NCBI GenBank assembly: GCA_026984595.1
Contig: JALSRW010000528.1
Location: forward strand, 1 to 8,163
Length of the DNA: 8,163 nucleotides
Origin: Alphaproteobacteria bacterium
Lineage (GTDB): Bacteria > Pseudomonadota > Alphaproteobacteria > Geminicoccales > Geminicoccaceae
Direction of reading: 5' to 3'
Part shown: positions 1-5,123 of the stretch, piece after piece
Numbering within the stretch: position 1 is the stretch's first letter
Layout of the letters: every line of letters starts with the position of its first letter
The notes under the pieces: model-generated
The model's input: only the letters and a program-made list of their open reading frames with translations
The model's database searches: none
What the model was told of the DNA's origin: nothing
Position numbers and translations under genes: made by a program

Positions 1-56
1 GGGCCGCTGCGCGTCTGTTGTTCGGTTCATCCGGGGGATGACGGATTTACGGCAGG

Positions 57-524
57 ATGCGCGGTAGACGAACGCGAACCGGATGGCAGGGCATGGTCGG
101 CGCGGAAATCCGCGTCACCGCGGCGCTTCTCGTACTCTTCGCCTCTCTGCCCGCCGGTGCGGCCGGGGGGGCGGAGCGGCACCCCTTTGCACAACGATAC
201 CGGGCGATCGTCGAGCGGCCGCTGTTTCGCCCCTGGCGTCGCCCCGTGCCGGCCGACCGGCCGGTGGTCCGGGCCGCGGCCGAGCCCTCCGTTCCGGCGC
301 CGGATCCGGGGGAGCAGTCGCCGCCCGAGCCCGATCTCGAGTTTCTCGGCACGGTCCGGCACAACGGCAGGATCACGGCATTGGTGGCCCTGCCCGGTCG
401 TGCCGCGCCCCTGCGGCTGAACGTCGGAGCCGAGATCGAGGGCTGGCGGGTGACCCGGGTGGAGCCGACCAGGCTCGTGATCGAGACCGATACCGCCTAT
501 GAGGAGTATACCATCCTCGAATAG
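57..524 (+). CDS. gspC: Short GspC/GspN-like T2SS protein with a homology-region (HR) domain
   Basis: Likely inner-membrane or periplasmic connector that joins the T2SS platform to the secretin. The 155-residue product has an Arg-rich N-terminus, a hydrophobic stretch at about residues 20-38, the motif RPLFRPWRRP at 54-63 (GspC/GspN proteins typically show RPLFxPxRRP), a Pro-rich linker at about 75-93, and an HR-type domain at about 94-152 (FLGTV, NG, ALV, VGAEIEGWRVT, LVIE). In the GspC family the HR domain contacts the N0 domain of GspD. The protein stops right after HR, with no PDZ or coiled-coil domain. The hydrophobic segment ends in a small-residue run (PAGAAGG), so it could be a cleaved signal peptide rather than an anchor. 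I chose ATG 57 because it supplies a positively charged n-region; ATG 93 (143 aa) is the alternative. Neither start has a well-spaced ribosome binding site. Its place just before gspG supports the call; C versus N naming is uncertain. Confidence 0.82.
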   Translation: MRGRRTRTGWQGMVGAEIRVTAALLVLFASLPAGAAGGAERHPFAQRYRAIVERPLFRPWRRPVPADRPVVRAAAEPSVPAPDPGEQSPPEPDLEFLGTVRHNGRITALVALPGRAAPLRLNVGAEIEGWRVTRVEPTRLVIETDTAYEEYTILE

Positions 525-586
525 CGGTGGTCCCGGAAACGCAGGCAGCGGTGTCGAACGCGCACCGGTAGCGGGCAGACGGAGAA

Positions 587-593
587 AAGGGAG
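587..593 (+). promoter_or_regulatory. Ribosome binding site of gspG
   Basis: AAGGGAG lies 5 nt before ATG 599. It is one of the strongest Shine-Dalgarno matches in the window, as expected for the major pseudopilin, which is needed in excess over the minor ones. It also fixes the gspG start. Confidence 0.8.
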
Positions 594-598
594 TTTTC

Positions 599-1045
599 AT
601 GGCCGAGCGGCGGCAGGCCGAACCGCAAACGGATCGCGAGGCCGGCTTCACACTGCTCGAGCTGCTGGTGGTGCTGGCGGTACTGGCTCTGCTGGCGGGG
701 CTCGTGGCGCCACGGGTGCTGAGCTATCTCGGCGGCGCCCGCCAGGACACGGCGCGACTGCAGATCGACCGGCTCGCCACCGTGCTCGACTTCTATCGGC
801 TCGATGTCGGCTCCTATCCGACCACCGAGCAGGGCCTGCAGGCGCTCTTGGAGGCGCCGGCCGGCGTCGAGGGCTGGCGCGGCCCCTACCTGGACGAGAA
901 GGAGCTGCCGCGCGATCCGTGGGGCAATCCGTTCGTCTACCGGGCCCCGGGAAGGGAGCGCGCGTTCGACCTCGTCTCCCTCGGCGCCGACGGCAGACCG
1001 GGCGGCGAAGGTGAAGATGCCGATATCTCCAACGCAGACCGATGA
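599..1045 (+). CDS. gspG: Major pseudopilin GspG
   Basis: Main subunit of the periplasmic T2SS pseudopilus. The 148-residue prepilin has a 16-residue polar leader and a type IV prepilin site G16|F17 followed by TLLELLVVLAVLALLAGLVA. Glu21 is the conserved Glu at mature position 5. Family hallmarks follow: GSYPTTEQGLQAL at 71-83, the W-x-GPYL...PRDPWGNPF block at 93-112, and a C-terminal loop at 124-142 (D124, SLGADG, D131, D140, D142) matching the calcium-binding loop known for GspG. Mature length is about 132 residues, which is normal. The start is set by AAGGGAG 5 nt upstream. It opens the tightly overlapping pseudopilin gene block, and its 3' end overlaps gspH by 29 bp. Processing by the GspO encoded at the end of the window is expected. 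Confidence 0.97.
   Translation: MAERRQAEPQTDREAGFTLLELLVVLAVLALLAGLVAPRVLSYLGGARQDTARLQIDRLATVLDFYRLDVGSYPTTEQGLQALLEAPAGVEGWRGPYLDEKELPRDPWGNPFVYRAPGRERAFDLVSLGADGRPGGEGEDADISNADR
1008..1013 (+). promoter_or_regulatory. Ribosome binding site of gspH, inside the end of gspG
   Basis: AAGGTG lies 3 nt before ATG 1017 and within gspG codons. It supports ATG 1017 over the many upstream in-frame starts, which would add a long Arg/Pro-rich sequence before the prepilin leader. GTG 1011 is in frame but would leave no room for this site. Confidence 0.55.
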
Positions 1046-1421
1046 GGCGGGGCTGACCCTGCTCGAGCTGCTGGTCGTCCTGACCGTCCTGGCGCTGGTC
1101 TCGAGTCTGCTGGCATATCGCTACGGCGGGGCGGGCGGGCAGCGCTCGTTCGAGCGGGGGGTCGCTGCGGTCCGGCAGCTCCTGGAGACGGCACATGCCG
1201 AAGCGGTGCTGCGCGGCCGCCTGCGCCGGGTGTCCGTGCGCGAGATCGAGGCCGCGGCACCCGAGCTGCGGGTGGCAGGGGACGGCGGCGATGGCCGGCC
1301 CATCACCTTTCTGCCCGACGGCACCGCTTCCGGTGGGGCGTTGCTGCTCTTCGGCGAGGGCCGGAGCACGCGGCTCGAGATCGACTGGCTGACAGGGAGG
1401 CCGACCTCCGATGCGCCATGA
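1017..1421 (+). CDS. gspH: Minor pseudopilin GspH
   Basis: Minor pseudopilin that joins the tip of the T2SS pseudopilus. The 134-residue product has a 12-residue leader ending in EAG, a predicted cut at G12|L13, then TLLELLVVLTVLALVSSLLA. Glu17 is at mature position 5. The C-terminal half has the GspH pattern: ITFLPDGTASGGALLLF at 96-112 and LEIDWLTGRP at 120-129. Two things are odd. The first mature residue is Leu, where Phe is usual, and the protein is short compared with the usual 150-190 residues, mainly in the central variable part. The gene overlaps gspG by 29 bp, the longest overlap in the window, and gspI by 11 bp, so its translation is probably coupled to gspG. Confidence 0.93.
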   Translation: MPISPTQTDEAGLTLLELLVVLTVLALVSSLLAYRYGGAGGQRSFERGVAAVRQLLETAHAEAVLRGRLRRVSVREIEAAAPELRVAGDGGDGRPITFLPDGTASGGALLLFGEGRSTRLEIDWLTGRPTSDAP

Positions 1422-1809
1422 CCGCCGCAGGTCGCAGCAGGGGTTCACCGTGCTCGAGGCACTGGTGGCGATCGCCGTTCTCGGGCTGGTCGCGGTCGGC
1501 ATGATGCGGCTTCTGGGCGAGACCGCGGTCGCCGCGCAGCGCGGTGCGCAGGCGCGCGAGCGGGCGGCACTGGCCGATGCGCTGTGGCAGCTCCTGCGTC
1601 TCGATGCGGCCGATCCCGAAGCCATCGCGGCGCTGATGCCGGATGGCTTCGCGTGGGAGATCGAGCGCCTGCCCTACGACGAGCCTGCTCGGGCCGACAG
1701 CGGTTCCGAGCCCGCGGTGCCGCTCGAGGGGCTGATGCGGGTGCGGATCACGGTGCGCGACCCGGAGGGAGGCAGCTTTCTCCTCCAGAGCCTCGAATAC
1801 CGGCCATGA
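1411..1809 (+). CDS. gspI: Minor pseudopilin GspI
   Basis: Minor pseudopilin, known in the family to seed the GspI-J-K tip complex that starts pseudopilus assembly. The 132-residue prepilin begins MRHDRRRSQQ, a strongly basic leader, with the cut at G11|F12 and then TVLEALVAIAVLGLVAVGMM. Glu16 is at mature position 5. EALVAIAVL is typical of GspI. The C-terminus ends in a beta-rich stretch (MRVRITVRDPEG at 109-120, LLQSLEYRP at the end) like GspI. ATG 1411 overlaps gspH by 11 bp, with AGGGAGG at 1394-1400 ten bases upstream. The stop shares an ATGA with the gspJ start, indicating translational coupling. Confidence 0.95.
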   Translation: MRHDRRRSQQGFTVLEALVAIAVLGLVAVGMMRLLGETAVAAQRGAQARERAALADALWQLLRLDAADPEAIAALMPDGFAWEIERLPYDEPARADSGSEPAVPLEGLMRVRITVRDPEGGSFLLQSLEYRP

Positions 1810-2462
1810 AGGGTTCGCGCAGCGCCGGCTTCACCCTGCTCGAAGTGCTCGTCGCTCTGGCGCTGCTGGCGATTTTGAGCCTCACCCTGGTCAGTTTGGC
1901 GCGCACCACCGCCGATGCCTCGGCAGCGATGCGCGCGCGGTTCGCCGAGACCGCCTCCTCGCAGACCGCCCGCAGTCTTCTCCGGGACCGTATCGCACGC
2001 GCCCTTCCGGTCACCTTCGACGGTCCGAACGCACGCGCCCTGGCCTTCGCCGGGGACCCGCGGAGGCTGCGTCTGCTCGCCGCCGAGCCTCCGTACGGGC
2101 GGCGCGCCGGGCTGATGGCGTGGGAGTTCGCCCTCGAGGAGGTGGAGGCGGGAACCCGGATCGAGGTCCGGGCGGCGCCGGCGGCAATTCTGGGCGATCC
2201 GCTGGCCGGGCTCGCCGAAAGCCGCTGGCGGCCGCTCGCCACCTTCCCCGGTCGACTGCGCTTCGCCTATCTGGGGGCGCCTGGGGACGCCGAAGGTGGG
2301 GGTTGGCAGCCGCGCTGGCGGGATCCCGGATCCCTGCCGCGGGCGGTGCGCATCGAGGCCGGGCAGGCAAGGGGCTGGCCGCCGCTGATCGTGCCGCTGC
2401 GCATCCCCGAGCTCGGCGGTTGTGCAGGCAGCGCCGAGGGAGCACCGGCATGTCCCTCCTGA
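1806..2462 (+). CDS. gspJ: Minor pseudopilin GspJ
   Basis: Minor pseudopilin of the I-J-K tip complex. The 218-residue prepilin has a very short basic leader (MKGSRSAG), the cut at G8|F9, then TLLEVLVALALLAILSLTLV with Glu13 at mature position 5. The rest fits GspJ in size and layout: an N-terminal helix with many Ala/Arg residues to about 67, then a long beta-rich part with RLRLLA, MAWEFALEEVE, RWRPLA, RLRFAYL and, near the end, SLPRAVRIEAG at 176-186, the LP-x-AVR-type strand usual in GspJ. Two Cys residues near the C-terminus (206 and 216) could pair in the periplasm; this is inference. It starts in the ATGA shared with gspI and overlaps gspK by 13 bp. Confidence 0.95.
   Translation: MKGSRSAGFTLLEVLVALALLAILSLTLVSLARTTADASAAMRARFAETASSQTARSLLRDRIARALPVTFDGPNARALAFAGDPRRLRLLAAEPPYGRRAGLMAWEFALEEVEAGTRIEVRAAPAAILGDPLAGLAESRWRPLATFPGRLRFAYLGAPGDAEGGGWQPRWRDPGSLPRAVRIEAGQARGWPPLIVPLRIPELGGCAGSAEGAPACPS
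2436..2442 (+). promoter_or_regulatory. Ribosome binding site of gspK
   Basis: GAGGGAG lies 7 nt before ATG 2450, inside the end of gspJ. It decides the gspK start. The open frame runs more than 300 bp further upstream, but that part is only an out-of-frame reading of gspJ. Confidence 0.75.
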
Positions 2463-3310
2463 ACCGCTGGCGACGCTGCCGGCCCGGCCTGCAGGAGCAG
2501 GGCATGGCGCTGATCACGACCCTCTGGGTGCTGACCGCGCTGGCGGCGATGGTGGCGCCGCTGGCGGTGGGCGCACGCCAGAACGGGCTGCGCACCCTGC
2601 GTGCGATCGAGGATGTGAAGCTGCGGGCGGCCATCGATGCCGCCCTGGCCCGGGCGCTGGCGGAGATCGATGCCGGCAGGCCGGCTCTCGGGCGTGAGCG
2701 ACGATGGCGGCTCGGCGATGTCGAGCTTCGCTACGGGGTGAGCGGCGAGAGCGGGCGGGTCGACCTCAACGCGGCCTCTCCGGAAGTGCTCGACGCGCTC
2801 CTGGCGGCGCACGGGCTCGAGGGGTCGCGAGCCGGGGAACTGCGGGATCGCCTGCTGGCCCGGCGCGACCGAGGTGAACCGCGATCCGCTGCGGACGAGA
2901 TGGCCCGGGAGCGCTCCGATCCTGCGGTCGGCGGGCCGCTGCGTCATCCGTCCGAGCTGCGCCCGGTGGCCGCGGCGACGAACGCCTTCGATGCCGCTCT
3001 CTACGAGCGGTTGTGGAACGATCTCACGGTCTGGACCGCGGCGCCGAGCCCGGTTCCCCGCCTCGCCACCGATCGTCTGCGGGAGCGGCTGGCGGCGAGC
3101 GGCGGCGGACCGGGCACCGCGACGAACGATCGGGCGCCGGTGGAGATCGGTGACGCCGACCCGGCCGGCGTCTATCGTATCGACATCCGCGCCGAGCTGC
3201 CGGCAGGCGCCGCGAGGCGCACCCTGGTGGTGGTCGCGAAAGAAGAGGACGGCTGGCGCACGCGCGAATGGATGACACCCCTTGCCTTCGAGGACGGGCG
3301 CGATGAGTGA
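2450..3310 (+). CDS. gspK: Minor pseudopilin GspK
   Basis: Large minor pseudopilin that caps the pseudopilus tip. The 286-residue product has an 18-residue basic leader (MSLLNRWRRC...QEQG), a predicted cut at G18|M19, then ALITTLWVLTALAAMVAPLAV. Mature position 5 is Thr, not Glu; lack of Glu5 is normal for GspK and fits its place at the tip. The globular part has the GspK helical-domain pattern RVDLNAASPEVLDALLAAHGL at 103-123 followed by a helix ending RDRLLARRDRG, then GPLRHPSELRPV at 162-173 and a YERL...LTVWT strand region at 185-196. It is a little shorter than typical GspK (about 300-330 residues). It overlaps gspJ by 13 bp and gspL by 8 bp. Confidence 0.93.
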   Translation: MSLLNRWRRCRPGLQEQGMALITTLWVLTALAAMVAPLAVGARQNGLRTLRAIEDVKLRAAIDAALARALAEIDAGRPALGRERRWRLGDVELRYGVSGESGRVDLNAASPEVLDALLAAHGLEGSRAGELRDRLLARRDRGEPRSAADEMARERSDPAVGGPLRHPSELRPVAAATNAFDAALYERLWNDLTVWTAAPSPVPRLATDRLRERLAASGGGPGTATNDRAPVEIGDADPAGVYRIDIRAELPAGAARRTLVVVAKEEDGWRTREWMTPLAFEDGRDE

Positions 3311-4430
3311 TCGTCAATTGCCGCGCGGCGCAAGCCGTAACGCCGGATTCGCGATCACCGCCGATCGCCGCCTGCGACTGCGACGAACGGTGGTGATTCT
3401 GCTGGTCGGCGACGGAATGCTGCGTGCCTGGCTGCGCCGCGGGGAGAGGATCGAGGCGCTCGGCAGGATGCGCGCGGACCCGGCTGCGCGGGAAGGCAGC
3501 GATGCTCTGTCCGCTCTCCTGGCGCGGCTCGCCAACCCCCGCCGGCGCAGATCGGTGACTCTGGTGCTGCGCCTCGCCGCCAACGCCGGGCTGATCTGCC
3601 AGGATGTCCTGCCCGGGCGCGCAGCCGGCGAGCTGCAGCCGATCCTCGCCAACCGTATCGACATGCTCACACCCTGGTCGGCCGAAGACGCGGTTTTCAC
3701 CTGCTGGAACCCGCAGCGTCGCGGGGACGGCCGTCTGGCGGTGACCGTGGCGGTGGCGCGAAAGGCCGCAGTCGAGGCGGCGCTGGCCAGCCTGCGCGGC
3801 TTCGATCTCGTGCCGGATATCGTCGATTTCGTGGTCGACGCGCCGACCTCCCCGCCGCGCTTCGATCTCCTGCGGCCGCCGCCGGAGAGCCGCGTGCCGG
3901 CCGTGCTGCGCGGCACGGCCGTGGCGGCCCTCGGCCTGCTCGCCCTGGCCGCCGTCCGGGGAGGCTTCGAGCTGGCCGATCTCGAGGACCGCATCGCCGC
4001 CCGCCAGCTCCGCCTCGAGGAGATGCGTCGGGAGCTCGCCGGCCGACTGGAGGCGGTCCGGCAGCAAGGCCCGGCTGTGTCGGCGACGGGCCTGCTCCTC
4101 GAGCTGCGGCGGGAGCGCACATCCCCGCTGCGTCTGCTCGACGCCATGACCCGGCTGCTGCCCGATCAGGTCTGGCTAGAAAGTCTGCAACTGCGCGGCC
4201 GGAGCGTGGCGATCGGGGGCATCGCCGAGGATACGGCGGTGCTGGCACGGCTGTTCGAGCGCTCTCCCGACTTCACCGATCTCCGCTTCACGGCCCCGGC
4301 GGTGCGGGTGGAGCCGGGGGGATCGGAGACCCGCCCCATGGTCCGCTTCGCGCTGACGGTCGAGGCCGGCGGCGCCCTGCTGCTGGCACCTGCCGCCGCC
4401 CCCACGACGACCCCGGAGCGGGCGCAGTGA
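3303..4430 (+). CDS. gspL: Inner-membrane platform protein GspL with PilN-like C-terminal domain
   Basis: Bitopic inner-membrane protein that in T2SS links the cytoplasmic ATPase GspE to GspM and the pseudopilus. The 375-residue product has a cytoplasmic part (1-195) containing LQPILANRIDMLTPWSAEDA at 111-130, a pattern typical of GspL/PilM-type N-domains. One membrane segment lies at about 199-218 and a periplasmic coiled coil at about 224-256. A ferredoxin-like PilN-type domain follows at about 273-356 (SPLRLLDAMTRLLPDQVWLESL, then RSVAIGGIAED). A Pro/Ala/Thr-rich tail ends the protein. ATG 3303 sits in an 8-bp overlap with gspK, with GAGG at 3290-3293. An in-frame TTG at 3282 is less likely. 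It shares a GTGA with gspM. The family assignment is firm from context and the C-domain; the N-domain is diverged. Confidence 0.9.
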   Translation: MSDRQLPRGASRNAGFAITADRRLRLRRTVVILLVGDGMLRAWLRRGERIEALGRMRADPAAREGSDALSALLARLANPRRRRSVTLVLRLAANAGLICQDVLPGRAAGELQPILANRIDMLTPWSAEDAVFTCWNPQRRGDGRLAVTVAVARKAAVEAALASLRGFDLVPDIVDFVVDAPTSPPRFDLLRPPPESRVPAVLRGTAVAALGLLALAAVRGGFELADLEDRIAARQLRLEEMRRELAGRLEAVRQQGPAVSATGLLLELRRERTSPLRLLDAMTRLLPDQVWLESLQLRGRSVAIGGIAEDTAVLARLFERSPDFTDLRFTAPAVRVEPGGSETRPMVRFALTVEAGGALLLAPAAAPTTTPERAQ

Positions 4431-4981
4431 ACAGAGCCGTGTTCCCTGCTCCGCCCGTCCGCCGTTCCGCCCTGTGGCCGCTGCTGCCGATCCTTCTCGC
4501 CGCTCTCCTCGCGGTGGCCGGCTGGAACTATCTGGAGCAGCGACGCGAGCAGTTGCGGTTGCTCGAGAAGCAGAGTGTCGAGCTGGCGCAACGTCTGGCC
4601 GGCGCCGCCCCGGCGGCGGTCTCGCCGGAACCATCGCCGGGGCGGCGGATGGACGAGATCCTGTACGCCGACAGCGAGGCCCTGGCGGCGGCCGATCTGC
4701 AGAGCCGGCTGACGGCGATGATCGCCGCCGGCGGCGCCCGACTCCAGACCGTGCAGATCCTGGATGCCGGGGATTTGCCGCCCTTCCGTGTGATCCGCCT
4801 CGAGACACGGTTTCTGGGTGATCACGAGGCTCTGCGCAGGGTGCTGCTGGCTCTGGAGGGACAGACCCCTCCCCTGCTGCCCGATGCGTTGTCGGTGCGG
4901 GCACGGAAGGACGGAGCTCAACTTCTGGTCGATCTCGAAGTATCCGCACTTGCGAAAATCACCGGGGAAGAACCGCAATAG
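4427..4981 (+). CDS. gspM: GspM, GspMb (PilO-like) type
   Basis: Bitopic inner-membrane partner of GspL. The 184-residue product has a short basic cytoplasmic end, a membrane segment at about 16-33 (LWPLLPILLAALLAVAGW), a periplasmic coiled coil at about 36-60 (YLEQRREQLRLLEKQSVELAQRL, split here by heptad hydrophobics) and a ferredoxin-like domain. That domain carries the GspMb pattern: ILYADSEALAAADLQSRL at 78-95, AAGGARLQTVQIL at 100-112, RLETRFLGDHEALRRVLLAL at 124-143 and LLVDLEVSAL at 166-175. The start is GTG 4427, overlapping the gspL stop as GTGA, with GGAG at 4415-4418 eight bases upstream. It ends the seven-gene overlapping run. Confidence 0.92.
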   Translation: MNRAVFPAPPVRRSALWPLLPILLAALLAVAGWNYLEQRREQLRLLEKQSVELAQRLAGAAPAAVSPEPSPGRRMDEILYADSEALAAADLQSRLTAMIAAGGARLQTVQILDAGDLPPFRVIRLETRFLGDHEALRRVLLALEGQTPPLLPDALSVRARKDGAQLLVDLEVSALAKITGEEPQ

Positions 4982-5123
4982 GAGAGCCGCGTTTACTTGC
5001 CGATGCCCTCGTTTTACGTTGCGGCGCGGGTCACCGCGGCCCCGGGGAGGAAGCGGACGGTACCCGGCCTCGGTCTGCCTCGGCTGCAGACGACAAGAAC
5101 ATGCCGCTACGGTGGGGACGATC
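4982..5123 (+). other. Gap between gspM and gspD; leader of gspD
   Basis: This 142-bp stretch has no credible gene and is the longest intergenic space in the window. It is locally less GC-rich at 4991-5020. A weak promoter-like pair, TTTACT at 4992-4997 and TACGTT at 5015-5020 with a 17-nt spacer, matches the sigma-70 consensus at 4/6 and 3/6, which is low. Two copies of the heptamer GCCTCGG (5067-5073 and 5077-5083) lie 10 bp apart. No hairpin followed by a T run, so no intrinsic terminator, was found. gspD could still be read through from gspM. Confidence 0.5.
5114..5118 (+). promoter_or_regulatory. Ribosome binding site of gspD
   Basis: GGGGA lies 5 nt before ATG 5124. With the signal peptide that follows directly, it fixes the gspD start. 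The open frame extends back to 4818, but upstream of 5124 it only covers the end of gspM in a different frame and the gap. Confidence 0.7.

Noticed and set aside
1..41. Possible tail of an upstream gene reading AAARLLFGSSGG and stopping at TGA 39-41.
   Set aside because: Only 12 codons are visible and no family can be recognised; another frame is open to TAG 65-67, so the true upstream gene end cannot be assigned.
525..598. Possible promoter or terminator between the gspC-like gene and gspG.
   Set aside because: No consensus -35/-10 pair, and no hairpin with a T run, could be seen in these 74 bases; only the gspG ribosome binding site is clear.
648..1625. Long minus-strand open frame (325 codons) opposite gspG-gspI.
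   Set aside because: Arg/Pro/Ala-rich antisense reading of well-supported pseudopilin genes; such open frames are common in GC-rich DNA. The same applies to minus-strand frames at 3024-4067, 4166-5206 and 6636-7682.
2120..2449. N-terminal extension of gspK upstream of ATG 2450.
   Set aside because: It would put about 110 Arg/Gly-rich residues before the prepilin leader and overlaps gspJ out of frame; ATG 2450 has a good ribosome binding site and a normal leader.
2768..2770. Missing Glu5 in GspK as a possible defect.
   Set aside because: GspK normally lacks Glu at mature position 5, in keeping with its role at the pseudopilus tip. The position given is only a nearby point in gspK; residue 23 is Thr.
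4818..5123. N-terminal extension of gspD upstream of ATG 5124.
   Set aside because: It would bury the lipoprotein signal peptide about 100 residues inside the protein and overlaps gspM in another frame.
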